Assembly: GCA_010015745.1 (NCBI GenBank)
Contig: ML978184.1
Span: 124,001-188,000, forward strand
Reading direction: 5' to 3'
Origin: Setomelanomma holmii
Lineage: Eukaryota > Ascomycota > Dothideomycetes > Pleosporales > Phaeosphaeriaceae
Length of the DNA stretch: 64,000 nucleotides
Position numbers and translations under genes: made by a program. Positions 1-11,304 of this stretch are shown piece by piece (within the stretch, counting starts at the first letter, position 1; the number at the start of each line of letters is the position of its first letter). The notes beneath the pieces were generated by a model. That model made no database searches. It saw nothing but the letters and a program-made list of their open reading frames with translations, and had not been told where the DNA came from.

Positions 1-470
1 ATAGCAAGGCTTAAACGACCTTCTTTTGAAGGCTTAAAAGGTGGTTGTTGTGGTGTCATAGTAGATAAGATGAGACGCGCTGCACGCGTTTTGGTGGGGT
101 GCGCAGGATAGTGATGTGCGCAGCTTGCTGATAAAACACGTTAAGCCTGTCATCGGCAACCCTGCGTGAACGTAGAAGATCATAGCTGAAATTGGAGGCT
201 GAGTATAGGCAGGGATAGAAAGAAACAGTGCAGCCCGTCAATCTACACCGTTGCACGAACTGAGCAGTTCGGAACCCCACCAGGAGGCTTGCGCCGCTGA
301 CATCACAACGGTGTACTTCCTCCCCTAGAAAACTCCCTCACCGTACAGATGCAGCCCAATCAAAATCACTTCATGTCATGTCGCCCTTGTAAATGCGAAA
401 TTAAACGTGAGAAACGCCAGGTATCGTCCATGTGATATGCAGTGTTCGCCAACCATCACTCCATTCGTCT
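1..470. other. gene-free left edge
   Basis: No coding signal, repeat or RNA gene was recognised here. It lies downstream of the minus-strand Inp1 gene, so it probably holds that gene's 3' UTR and part of the next intergenic space. Confidence 0.5.
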
Positions 471-2313
471 TCAGTCCAAATCACCCAAGAAAGCCCGTCT
501 TTGATGCCCAGGCTCTCGGAGATTAGTGAGGGGAATGCCGAAGTCATCTTCGTCGGGCCACTCATTTTCCTCATCTGATTCCCACGAGCATGGTATCTTC
601 TCTTCTTTTCGCAGACGATAGGTACTCCAGCCAATGCCATTGGAGATGCTTGCCGCGATGCGAAGCATAAGCGAGACGAGATGTGCAGGGGGTCCTAGAA
701 CCAGTTCGCATGTCTTGCGAACCAATGCACTAGTGAACTGCGCACCGAAGCTTGGCCTTCGGGGAACGAAGAGACTCTTGGGCTGCGGCATCGGGGAGAA
801 CGCTCGTCTCTGGGAAGCTCCTGTAAGTCGCTTCAAGCGAATGGCGTCTGGTGGTGTGACGGCATCCAAGCCCGACAGTTCAAGGCTATCGTCATCCGAG
901 TCGCTCATCAATGGAGGCGTGGCTGGCGCTGATGATGGGCGAACGTCAATCGTTGGTGTCGTTGTCCGATGGAATGGCACTGTGGGTGTCACGGGAGAAG
1001 ATTTGTCGATGGGATCAACAGATGGGGAGCGAACAGTGACTTCCGATATCTGCCTTCGATGTGTAGAGCGTCCTCTTGTTTCGTCTTGTTTCGGCAGGGC
1101 CATATCCGCCCACGGATTCGACAAGTCAAGCTCCGCATCCACAAATTCTGGTGATGGGCTTGAAAACGGAGCAGTCTCGACTGAGTAGAACGAGTCTGCA
1201 CTGGATGCTAGACTGTCTGCCTCAGACACATGACGTTCCAAAACTGGTTTCTGAGGCTCGCTCTGCGCATCTTCTTTAATGGGAGATTCCGGTATAGACT
1301 CTGGGATGCGTGCCATAGAGACTGCCGAAATATTCCGCTCTGTCACCACTGGTGCAGTAACTGACCGTGCTCCTTGGAACATGCTCACGCGTTCGGCGAA
1401 GGACAGCCTTCGCGCTGGTTTGCGTGGTGCTGTTTCGACGCCAGTTCCTATCGCGTCCAGAACCACTTCTGGCGATTCGGTCACTGCTTCGCTATTGTCA
1501 GTGAAGACACTCGCTCGGTCATCGTCCTCATAAGAAGACGTGGTACCCGAATCTGAGCCTTCAAAGACTGGTGTTGATGGCCTTAGGCCACTCTGTGGTA
1601 CCCATGTCTTGTCAAGAATCCACTTCTTAGCTTTCTGTGTTGGCTGTCGTTGTATCTGCTTTCGCGGTGGGGTCTTTGGACGGTCGGGGCTTTCGATATC
1701 GGAGCTTCTTGTAAAGGGACTCTGCGTCCTTTCGTACTGCAGTACTTGACTCAGGACCGCTTTGAAATGTGAGATGCTCTCCTTATCCTCATCAGTGTCG
1801 AATGGGAGCTCGATGCGGTAGTATGAGTCTTGTCGGACTCGAAGTACGAAGATTGATTGCGCATCAACACACCAGCATTGCGATCGAGGAAAGATGGTGT
1901 GAAGAAAGTTGCCGGAGTTGAGAAACGACACGTTGGAAGCAGTCACGCGATAGATGCGCAATGCGCCTGCTCGTAATTAGTCTGCAGCCATGACAGCCTT
2001 CTCTACAATTCGTCTTACCGACTGCTTGGGTGCGCTCTGTTGGTGTCGTCCATGGTATCGAGCGGGACGGGCTACCCTTGCCTCGTGAGGTTCGGGACGG
2101 TGAAAGTCGTTTCGAGGGGCCAGCTGCTGTGAAGGAGACAATCTTGGATTTCGAACATGTGAAGAGCGTCTCTATGCCATCTGAGCTGTTCCTAGATGCA
2201 GGGGTGGACGCCGAGCGGACTGCAGGGCGCGTTGGCAGCGTAAATGAGCGTCGGGGGTGAGTGGAAGCATGCGGTGTGTGCTCGGGGATATTGGAGGATG
2301 CGGGGACAGACAT
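471..2313 (-). CDS. INP1: inheritance of peroxisomes protein 1 (Inp1)
   Basis: Inp1 is a peripheral peroxisomal protein that tethers peroxisomes to the cortex, so that the mother cell keeps a share. Exons are 2313-2019 and 1966-471. The 52-bp intron has a GTAAGA donor and CAG acceptor and joins the frame as AVG-ALRIYRV. The product is 596 aa. The conserved Inp1 block is near the N-terminus: ETLFTCSKSKIVSFTA, the SIPWTTPTERTQAVG stretch, then LNSGNFLHTIFPRSQCWCVD and a pleckstrin-like segment. The rest is long, Ser/Pro-rich, probably disordered, and ends in an acidic tail. The ATG at 2313 is the first in frame before the conserved block. The gene is divergent from the UsgS-like gene. Family assignment rests on motif recall; the start and the disordered tail are less certain. 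Confidence 0.85.
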
Positions 2314-2745
2314 GCTGGGCGATTATGTAGGCATCTCTGTTTGGAGGGGAGGGTTACGCTGCCGGGAGCGTGGGGACCAGATATCAGACGGTAGTATGCC
2401 CGCTGGAATGTTTGTTCGTGGTTGTCGAGGGGAGTTGTGGCTGGAGGGCGTCACGGCGCCTCGAGGTGCCTTGCTTGGCAGGGCCGTTTCAAGTGATCAG
2501 CGGATCACCGAGGTCCGCGAAGTGGTTCAGAACTGCTGTTCACCTTTTTCCGTCGGGATGACAACGGGCTCGTAACTGTCTTTTGTGATGGCGTGGTAAA
2601 CAATGGACGCGCTACTGGTGAATGCACCGCTCTAGCGCCGACGTCATCCCCACATGTTTGCAGACGTTCATGCATGGCTCTGGCCAGCTGAAGTGGACGT
2701 GCTGTCTGCAACCTCGCAACACCACGACAACTCAGATCCACAACC
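2314..2745. promoter_or_regulatory. divergent promoter region, Inp1 / UsgS-like gene
   Basis: These 432 bp separate the two start codons and must contain both promoters. I see no clear TATA box or other named element. Confidence 0.5.
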
Positions 2746-4076
2746 ATGGACAACTTTGATGTATCCAATTTCGACCTGAATGCCATCCTACGAGGTGCAC
2801 AGTTGACTCTAGTTGGTGGTGAGCTACAAACAGCTATACTGGATCGTGTGAGGCGATGCTGACATTTTTGTAGTAAATCGTGCTCTACAAAACCCAGGCC
2901 TCTTCACATCGGACCACTATCGCCAAGCTGCGATTGCTGTGGCAGCTGGTATCGCCATTCGAATTATCGTTGCCATACCCGTATGATGCCCCCCAGTCCT
3001 AAGTCAATTTCTGCAAGAAGCTGACGAGGCTGCATAGGTCGTCGGTGTGCGTATGCTACTATGGATCTTGTCCCTCTTTGTGAACATGGACCACGTGTCT
3101 TGGGACGAGAGTGTAGTTGACGGTCTGCACTTCCTCGAACATACCGTCCTCCAAGTCCCCTTCTTTCTCATGACGATGATGCGTTATGTTACGCCGACCC
3201 TAGATCGAATGTATGAGCTCAGCCCCAGGAGTTCGACAGACACACTGACATGGATCATAGGTTCATGGACTCCCTCGGCTGGGTAGACAAGACATACGTG
3301 CAGAAGCACAAAACCGAAGACCCCCACAATCTCCGCGCCATGTACCACCAGAACCTCGAGCAATACCCCCACCACGCAACCAAGACAGACAAGGCAAAGA
3401 AGCCACTGAAGCAGGCCGTTATGATATATGCCACCAAACAAGGTAGGAAAGCAGCTATCTCGCTCGCAGTGCTCGGTCTGTCGTACGTGCCGTACGTGGG
3501 TCGTTTCGTCCTGCCTGCAGCCAGTTTCTATACCTTCCGTGGTGCGGTCGGCACTCCTCCAGCTGCCGCGATATTTGCTGCATCCCTCTTGTTCCCACGG
3601 AAATACCTCGTCAGCTTTCTACAAGCGTACTTCTCATCTCGCACATTGATGCGTGAACTGGTACGTCCTGCCCAGGTCCACTCGTTACCAAAGTGCTTAC
3701 TAACATATCCCAGCTGGAGCCATACTTTGCACGCGTCCAGTATGACAAGGAACAGAAGAAGCTGTGGTTCAAGGACCGTGCCGGCGTATTGTTCGGCTTC
3801 GGCTTGGGCTTCTACGTGTTCGTCAAGATTCCCCTCGTGGGAGTCCTCATATATGGCCTGGCAGAAGCATCAACCGCCTATCTCATCACCAAAGTCACTG
3901 AACCTCCACCTCCACCAACCGAAGCCGAGAAGTTCAAGCAGGATTCCCTCCGTTGGAAGAACAAGCACGAGTTCTTGAGTATGCCATGGAACAACATGGA
4001 TGCGTACAATATTGCGATGCACAAGCCAACATTCCAGTCAGAAATTCGACAAACACCACGAAAACAATTTAGTTGA
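2746..4076 (+). CDS. UsgS-like multi-pass membrane protein
   Basis: Fungal membrane protein resembling Aspergillus UsgS; its function is not established. Exons are 2746-2818, 2874-2980, 3038-3210, 3261-3660 and 3714-4076, giving 371 aa. All four introns are GT-AG and keep frame. Hydrophobic segments follow QAAIAVAAGIAIRIIVAIP, VVGVRMLLWILSLFV, VLQVPFFLMTMMRYV, ISLAVLGLSYVPYVGRFVLP, PPAAAIFAASLLF and FGFGLGFYVFVKIPLVGVLI. The N-terminal LRGAQLTLVG, the QNPGLFTSDHYRQAA stretch and the DSLGWVDKTY block are what I matched to UsgS. The C-terminus is hydrophilic after a run of prolines. It shares its upstream region with Inp1. The family call is from recall; membrane topology is inferred from hydrophobicity. 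Confidence 0.75.
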
Positions 4077-4655
4077 TGCTTTAGAATGCCCACATTGCTG
4101 GCAAGACACGAATGAACCACCAGGGACTAGTTATGGCATCGCCGGTCAGAAAAGTACACGCAAGGCGACAATCGAAATGGTGCGCTAGCCCAACGAGCAC
4201 ACAGTCTCTTCCACCAGATATGGACCAGCGGCGCCGGTTCCGCAACCAAGCATTTATTCACTGGTACTTGCACGTCAAACTGCTTCTGCCGCTGCACAAT
4301 GATGGAATACACATGGAAATGACCCCGCAGTGGGGTACTTGTTCCCAAAGCGGTAACTACCTAGCTTGGTGGAGCTCAGAGTTCATCCGACGATACGTAA
4401 CGTAACGCCTGCTCGTATCTCGAAGCTTATCGCCTACCTTGTAGACTTTCGACATGATTTGGATGGTCCTCGGAAGCTGGAGATTATGTAGGAGTTAGCA
4501 ATTGACATCTTGGACAGGTCACTTCCCCGCATTGACTGCCGATATATGCTTGATCCCCCTCTATCATCACTACACGCGTCTTGCTCCGTTATACTTCATT
4601 GTCCTTCTTGTCCATATTCACGTCAAGCATCGCACGAAGCTATTAATACTTCGAC
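4077..4655. other. intergenic, UsgS-like / formamidase
   Basis: These 579 bp contain the 3' end of the upstream gene and the formamidase promoter. The predicted peptides here look random and no repeat was seen. Confidence 0.5.
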
Positions 4656-6110
4656 ATGGGTAAAGAAGGACTTCGCTATGCCGCCAAGGTCTCACTAGAC
4701 AAACCTGCTGTAGAGCAAGAATGCCTTCACGTAAGCTCATTTCCCTAGTGACGATGGTCCCTTGAGGAAGACTCAACTGAAGAATATGTAGAACCGATGG
4801 CACCCAGACAACCCAACATACGGCAAGATCAAGAACAACGAAGTCGTCAAGATCGAATGCGTCGATTGGACCGGTGGACAAATCGGCAACAACGACTCCG
4901 CCGACGACGTCCGTGATGTCGACCTCACAAAGATCCACTACCTCACTGGACCTTTCGAGATCGAGACCGCAGAGCCAGGCGATGTGCTCTTAGTTGAGAT
5001 CCAAGATGTCCAGCCACTCGAAGATCAGCCATGGGGTTTTACAGGTATCTTTGCCAAGGAAAACGGCGGTGGTTTCCTCGATGAACTCTACCCCAAGGCG
5101 TAAGTTCTTCCCTTTCCCTAATCACACTACAGACAACGCGCCATCCCACATTAAGCACATAACTAACACCCATGGCAGCGCCAAAGCCATCTGGGACTTC
5201 GAAGGCATCTTCTGTTCCTCGCGCCACATCCCCGGTGTCCGTTTCGCCGGCCTAATCCACCCGGGCATCCTAGGCTGCGCGCCCTCCGCCGAGGTTCTCG
5301 AGACCTGGAACACGCGCGAAGCAGAACTCATCAGCACACACACCCATCTCGACCGTGACGTCGCGCAGCCACCGCAGCCTCAAAACGCGCACGCCGGGTC
5401 TGCAGATGCGCAGCTCAAGGAGAAGATTGGCAAGGAAGGCGCAAGGACCATTCCCGGCCGACCTGAACACGGTGGGAATTGCGACATCAAGAACCTCTCC
5501 CGCGGCTCCAAGGTCTTTCTCCCCGTACACGTGCCTGGCGCGAAATTCAGCGTGGGAGACTTACATTTCTCGCAAGGCGACGGCGAAATCTCCTTCTGTG
5601 GCGCCATCGAAATGGCCGGGGTCATCACGCTCAAATTCACCATCATGAAGAACGGCATGGCGCAGCTAGGTATGAAGTCGCCCATATACATCCCTGGTCC
5701 CGTGGAGCCCGCATTTGGTCCGGGGAGGTATATCTACTTCGAGGGGTTCAGTGTGGATGAGAAGGGCAAGCAGCATTATTTGGATGCCACGGTCGCGTAT
5801 AGACAGACTTGTTTGAGGGTGATTGAGTATTTGAGGCGGTTTGGTAAGTCGATCTTTGCTCATTTGGAATTTGGTGGGGTGAAGTAAGGGGGAAAAGTAC
5901 GCTGCTGACGAATGAATAGGTTACGATGATTATCAGATCTATTTGCTACTTAGCTGTGCGCCGGTTCAGGGGCATATTGCTGGTATCGTGGATATCCCCA
6001 ACGCGTGCACGACGATGGGGTTGCCGATGGATATCTTCGACTTCGACATCAGTCCGCAGGTGCCTGCGGAGAAGCGGGACTTGGGCAGCTGTGCGTTTGC
6101 GGGTTCTTGA
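4656..6110 (+). CDS. fmdS: formamidase (FmdA/AmdA family)
   Basis: Cytosolic amidohydrolase that splits formamide to formate and ammonia in nitrogen scavenging. Exons are 4656-4730, 4792-5099, 5179-5843 and 5920-6110, giving 412 aa, the usual length for fungal formamidases. Family blocks run in order: NRWHPDNPTYG at the start of exon 2, the DWTGGQIGNNDSADDVRDVD stretch, the GPFEIETAEPGDVLLVEIQD stretch, GGFLDELYPKA, CSSRHIPGVRFAGLIHPG, EHGGNCDIKNLSRGSKVFLP, SQGDGEISFCGAIEMAG and YDDYQIYLLLSCAPVQGHI. The catalytic-type Cys/Glu region is intact. A GT microsatellite starts 63 bp after the stop. The symbol follows the Aspergillus formamidase gene and is offered as an orthology guess. Confidence 0.93.
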
Positions 6111-6172
6111 TTACGGAAAGTAGGAGTGGGATGGGACATGGGACTGGTGACGAGCAAGTCAAGGCGTCGAGA

Positions 6173-6173
<1 letters not shown>

Positions 6174-6202
<29 letters not shown>
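6174..6202. repeat. (TG)n microsatellite
   Basis: Twenty-nine bases of uninterrupted alternating T and G, about 14.5 dinucleotides, lie 63 bp after the formamidase stop. It is probably in that gene's 3' UTR. Confidence 0.97.
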
Positions 6203-6205
<3 letters not shown>

Positions 6206-6463
6206 GTGCCATCGAGCGAAGTGGTGTGGAGTCTCAGCAGTACTGAACTCAAAGCCTCACTACATCTTTGCGCTTCGGTTTAAGGTGTGAATCTCGTGAT
6301 TCGACTTGCTGCCCTGGTTTGGTTCCTTGATCATGCCAGACCTCTCAATGACCTTAATCGTGTCCAATCAAGCTCGCGATGAAACCAGTAAACGTGTGCG
6401 TGTGCTATATGGTGAGATGCAAATTCATTAGTGCGTGGACTCTTCAGAGTTGTACAAAGCTCA

Positions 6464-6667
6464 GAGGTATGCGAAGTTTAGAGGAATACCAAGTTTAGAG
6501 GGATATCAAGTTTAGAGGAATACCAAGTTTAGAGGGATATCAAGTTTAGAGGAATACCAAGTTTAGAGGGATATCAAGTTTAGAGGGATATCAAGTTTAG
6601 AGGGATATCAAGTTTAGAGGGATATCAAGTTTAGAGGGATATCAAGTTTAGAGGGACACAGACTTTA
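6464..6667 (+). repeat. 17-bp minisatellite, 12 units
   Basis: Twelve head-to-tail 17-mers. Two main variants are visible: A is GAGGAATACCAAGTTTA and B is GAGGGATATCAAGTTTA, which contains the GATATC palindrome. After a divergent first unit the order is A-B-A-B-A-B and then four more B units, with a mutated last unit at 6651-6667. This suggests two amplification steps, first of an AB dimer and then of B alone. Purine-rich sequence with a 15-18 base rhythm, such as GACACGAAAGAAGTTTA, continues to about 6850 and looks like older decayed copies. Confidence 0.95.
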
Positions 6668-6850
6668 GAGATTAGAGAGGCAAGTAGTTCAGAGAGGTAA
6701 GAAAATTTAGATACGAAGCAGTTTCGACACGAAAGAAGTTTAAAGACGAGAGAAGCTTAGAAAAGTGAAAGTCTAGACACGTATAAGTTGAGACAGATAA
6801 AGTCGAGAATGGTTGAAGCGAGAGGAAGTCCAGAGAGACAAGAAGTATAC
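6668..6850 (+). repeat. degenerate continuation of the 17-bp array
   Basis: Units of 15-18 bases ending in variants of AAGTTTA, AAGCTTA, AAGTCTA or AAGTTGA, most starting GACA, GAGA or GAAA, follow the clean array. The period is visible but identity is low, so the limits are approximate. Confidence 0.6.
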
Positions 6851-7078
6851 GCGCAGATTAGCCTCAGCTTTAGACATATAAAACTTGTTGATCGTTGTGT
6901 CCAGCGGTCTTCATGGCTTGATCTACTACTTTGCTGAAAGATACCTGCTCTACCGTCGTTCTGAATGTGGTCGCCTGCTGCAGGTCGCACGGGAGACTGT
7001 TGCATATGTTGTTCGAGTTCAAGGCTCAATGTCTTCAGGCACATCTCTCCCGTCGAATTCGCACAACAGCCGATACTA

Positions 7079-8003
7079 TCATAAGACCTTCTCTGCAGCA
7101 GAAACTGGAATGCATTAGCCTCTCGCCCTGTGTCTCTGAAACTCATGCAACAATAAGACATACCACTGAGACCGGTATTGTCAGGCTCAACGTGAGCTTC
7201 CTTCACGGCACCATCCTCAATCACCAAAACATAGCGTTTCGAGCGATCACCGCCAAAAATGGAGGCGCCATCGAAGGACACATCAAGGGCTTTGGTGAAG
7301 GCTACACTAGGGTCGCCTAGGAACCGGATCTGTTGATTCTTGTGAGCTTCAACTGATCGCCGCACATATATGGCAGGTCGAATCGCCGGGGATAACGCAC
7401 GCCGCTGGAGCCGCTTGGATCAAGGACTTTGCCCCACGCCTTCATACTGGTGATGGTCAGCATGGGTGCAAGACACGACCGAATCGAGTGAAAGAATCCC
7501 GTTGAGACATGTGCTGGAGTGGACGCTGTTTGGTGGTCACGCTCGCGTCTACTTGGCAGAACAGTACTCTAAGCCGAGACAGTCTCAACGTTCGGCTCTT
7601 GAGCCGCCGTATGTCGCCGGTCGAAGAAGTGAAGCCGACACTTACACAAAGGGATCGTTCACGGAAACAACGAAGACTTTGCCCGCATCTTTGAGCTTCG
7701 GCGAGTTCACATATCCGGGGATGTGGTTTTCAGAGCATGATGGGCTAAATGCCGCAGGCACACCTTGATGATCGAGAGTCAGAACATACGATCTGGAGAT
7801 CTTCGCCAGAGCATCTCACCAATGATCAAGCCTTTGCCAGTCAATTCCTTCGCCAAGCTGACCTTGTTGCCAGGCGAGTTTTCAACGAGCTCGATGTCAG
7901 GGATTCTGTCGCCAATTTTGACAAAAGCAGGGGCAGAGGCATGAAATAGGCGTCGTCCAGCGACAGCGCGCATGACGGGCAGGATGCGGGTTGCAGAAAA
8001 CAT
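7079..8003 (-). CDS. mitochondrial peroxiredoxin, Prx5/Ahp1 type
   Basis: Thiol peroxidase that reduces hydrogen peroxide and alkyl hydroperoxides. Exons are 8003-7820, 7763-7646, 7446-7401, 7329-7164 and 7104-7079, 179 aa in all. The frame closes exactly, ending VSAAEKVL. The N-terminus is Arg-rich with few acids (MFSATRILPVMRAVAGRRLF), a likely mitochondrial presequence. The peroxidatic Cys is about residue 71 in AAFSPSCSENHIPGY. Other family blocks are LKDAGKVFVVSVNDPFV, SGIRFLGDP, FGGDRSKRYVLVIEDG and EAHVEPDNTG. Intron 1 ends in AAG and intron 3 starts GTGCGT, both weak sites but required by the frame. The 46- and 26-bp exons make this gene easy to miss. It is head to head with Skn7. Confidence 0.9.
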
Positions 8004-9106
8004 CGTGAGCTCGGCTAGTACTAAGTCTGGTGTGTTTGCACGAGTACCTCCGTGGGTGACGATAGTAGGTGGGCAATCTTCGGCCGCTCGCTCATGCTGG
8101 CCTCACTGGGCATCTCTGATTGGACAGAGACCGCCGATCTACACCTTGTGCAAATCGTGGCTGGCTGCCAAAGCTATCGGGTCACGGCGGAACATCCCTT
8201 CCCAAAATGCCTTTTCTACTCCACACCCTTGTGTGCAATTTGGAAGCGTGCACACGCGCGGGAAGAGGTCGCGGCGACGCCGAAAATAGCTTGACAGTAC
8301 GGCGGAAGAAGACTCTCGCAGCGGGTGCATATTGCGAGACTATGGGGATGCTGTACAGCTCGTGTTCTGCCTGCTCATCGATGGCCTTTTCGACAATGCC
8401 ATTGGCGCGCCGATCCGGCGTGAGCTTTGGGAATTGCGGGCGCCATTGACTTCACCGAGCACGGCCACGACGTTGCGAAATAACAACAAACGTGCTGGAG
8501 AGGCCACTGAATGTGCCAGGACTCAGGAGGCCAGAAGTGATTGATGAGCACGCGGTCCCGAGGACCAAGCGCTGGGTGCAGCCTCGTGTGAAAGACTTTG
8601 TGATGGAAAGACATGGGGACCTTGGAGCGAGCATGTATGGCTTGCGAATCGAACTTGGCGGCTTCCACTAGCCTCGCATTCCTCCTAGCAGTTCGTTAAC
8701 CTGCTTTAGGCTTGCTATTAGACTGAAAGTGCCCTCTAATCGTGCAGCATTCCCGCGTCCTTGTTCTCCTCCTTGTGAAGTCCAGAACTCGCCCTCTTGC
8801 TCCCTCGAACCAGGTGTTTCACAAGCTCGAAAAGGTTCTGTTGCGTCATACCCGGCGGCCCCATTGCGATCGCCACAGCCAAGCGGTCTTCACGCGCACC
8901 CACGCGCATCTTGGTACTGACCCTGACCCTGAGCCTCGCACGCCTCCGCCTCCCACTTCATCGCCGCCAGGCTCGGTGTGTCGTCGCAGGAGTCGCCCGC
9001 TTGGAATCCATCAAATAACTCTTGGCTCCATCTTTGTCGCGCGACGATATCTCGATCCAGGGTCCCTCGTGTAAAAGATTGAAGTTGCGCTCCACGATCG
9101 ATTAAG
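8004..9106. promoter_or_regulatory. divergent promoter region, peroxiredoxin / Skn7
   Basis: The 1103 bp between the two ATG codons drive a peroxiredoxin leftward and the oxidative-stress regulator Skn7 rightward. An inverted CCAAT (GATTGG) lies near 8118-8123. No transcript model was recognised inside; the right half probably contains the Skn7 5' UTR. Confidence 0.6.
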
Positions 9107-11304
9107 ATGGATTCGAACCAAGGCGCAGGGAGTAACAACTCCAGCGATTTTGTATGTGCGCATCCGCCGTGTCACTGCAGATTGGACTAACTGAGCTGCA
9201 GGTACGCAAATTGTACAAGTACGTGGAGGAGGAAGATTCGAAATCTCGTGGCATTAGGCTGACTTGAAGCGCAGAATGCTGGAGAATCCGAGCGATGAGA
9301 GTGTCGTGCGATGGGGAAACGATGGGGACAGTTTTGTTGTCCTGGAAGTAGGTCTTTATAGAAGGGCAGGTGCGTGCCGTCGGAGCACTAGTCGCTAACT
9401 TCACTACAGAACGAGAAATTCACGAAGCACATACTACCCAAGCATTTCAAGCATAGCAATTTTGCGAGTTTTGTCAGGCAGTTGAACAAGTACGATTTCC
9501 ATAAAGTACGACACAACAATGAGGAGAATGGGCAGTCACCATATGGGCCTGGAGTACGTTACAGATCAGTCGTCTTTCGCATGCGCCCGTAGTCTGACCA
9601 TATCCAGGCCTGGGAATTCAAACATCCCGACTTTAAAATGAACAACAAGGACGCGCTCGATAACATCCGCCGAAAAGCACCAGCACCACGTAAACCAAAT
9701 CAAGCGAGCGCAGACGATATGCTCGTGCCATCGCAGCAGATGGACATGGTCAGTGGGCAGTTGATGGCTACACAGGCGCAGCTGCACCAGGTGGAGGCAC
9801 GATACAATGAGCTGAGCATACATCACTCGATGCTACTGCAGGAGGTTATTGGGCTGCAAAAGACGGTGGTCAATCACGAGCATGTCATGCAACAAATCAT
9901 GACCTTTTTGCACGGGGTGGACGCGACACAGCGAAGAAACAGCAAGTTGATTTTCGGTCCTAAAGGCACGCAACAGCAGAATGGGAGTGTCGAAGCTCCC
10001 ACCCAAGCTGCCGACGATGATAATCCGGCGTCGCCTCTGCAACACGCTTCCAAACTTCTAAGCGAAACCAACGCAGATGTGATGTTGAACCCACGGAACC
10101 TGGAACATATGAACGAAATCACAATGAGGATGAACGGAACACTTACGACACCCCCACCAGATTTTGCGCGCAACCCGACGCGACCGACCAGCCGTGGGCC
10201 CCCATCGGCAAGTTCTAGCACTTCCATGCGCCTCGAAAACATTGATAATTTGGTTTACCCCGTCGGCCAGACGAACGGAATCGATCCCATGTACAGCGAG
10301 CATATTCACAATATCCCTTATGCCGCGCCACCGAAGGCGGTCGATGCAGCCGAGCCCAAGTTCCAAGAGGGGAGGAAGAAAAGCACCATTCCAGATCCCG
10401 GGTGGATCCGTCCACCGCAGGTCTTGCTGGTTGAGGATGACCCGACTTGCCGACGGATTGGAAGCAAGTTTCTGTATGCGTTCCACTGCCATATCGACAG
10501 TGCTGTAAGTTGGTATCGACGTCTAATACGGGATATTACTGACATTCCTTAGCTGGATGGCTTGGAAGCTGTAAACAAGATGAATGCGGGATCGAAGTAC
10601 GACTTGGTTTTGATGGACATTATCATGCCGAATCTGGATGGTGTTTCGGCTTGTCACTTGATTCGACAGTTTGACACCACTCCCATCGTAGCGATGACAT
10701 CCAATATTCGAAGCGATGACATTTCGATGTACTTCCAGCATGGTATGTCTGACCACCTTCTGTTTTCGATCATCTTCTAACTTTTCCAGGCATGAACGAT
10801 GTTCTACCTAAGCCTTTCACCAAGGAAGGTCTGCTGGCGATGCTCGAGAAGCATCTCGTGCATCTCAAGAAGCCACTCGCACAAATCGATGGGCTGGCGG
10901 CACCCCAACCTGTGCAAGTACCACGACAGCTTGTTTTGAAAGAGGAAGACTCCCCGGCAAAATCACCAGCGACCGTGAGCAACTGGAACTCGCCGAACCA
11001 GCTCCCAGGCGTTTCGCCAGTTGGCAGCAACGTAACGGACGAATACGCTCAGGCCATGCAAGGTCAACAAATACAGCATCCTGGCCCGTATGGTGTAAAT
11101 CAGATGCAACCAGGGATGGGCTATCAAACATCACCACAATTGCACATGCAGGCAAGACAACAGCAGCCACTGCCTCCGGGGCATCGAAGACAGATATCTG
11201 ATATATCAGGCGGAGACGATTTGAATAATCCCGCAAAGCGCCAGCAGATGTATCCTCCGCAGATGCAACAACCGATGAACCCCATGCAGCCACGGCCCAG
11301 ATGA
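9107..11304 (+). CDS. SKN7: Skn7-type response regulator transcription factor
   Basis: Nuclear factor that combines a heat-shock-factor DNA-binding domain with a two-component receiver; it acts in oxidative, osmotic and wall stress. Exons are 9107-9151, 9202-9218, 9275-9347, 9410-9553, 9608-10504, 10553-10742 and 10790-11304, giving 626 aa. The HSF fold spans about residues 16-110 (VRKLYKMLENP, then KHFKHSNFASFVRQLNKYDFHK, AWEFKHPDF). A heptad-like coiled coil follows near 135-195. The receiver covers about 365-475: LVEDD acidic pocket, phosphoacceptor Asp about 414 in DLVLMDIIMPNLDG, the AMTSN threonine and the Lys in DVLPKPF. The tail is Gln/Pro-rich. Exon 2 is only 17 bp. All receiver signature residues are present, so it is probably fed by a histidine kinase phosphorelay. 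Confidence 0.96.

Larger units (their letters stand above)
6111..7078. other. convergent intergenic region with repeats
   Basis: This 968-bp space between the 3' ends of formamidase (+) and peroxiredoxin (-) holds a GT microsatellite at 6174-6202, a 17-bp tandem array at 6464-6667 and a purine-rich stretch of decayed copies to about 6850. No gene was recognised. Confidence 0.7.

Noticed and set aside
634..1188. 184-codon plus-strand frame across Inp1
   Set aside because: It overlaps the Ser/Pro-rich part of Inp1 on the other strand and has no family resemblance; it is a shadow.
8375..9138. Several short frames between peroxiredoxin and Skn7
   Set aside because: Low-complexity peptides on both strands without exon signals; more likely promoter and 5' UTR.
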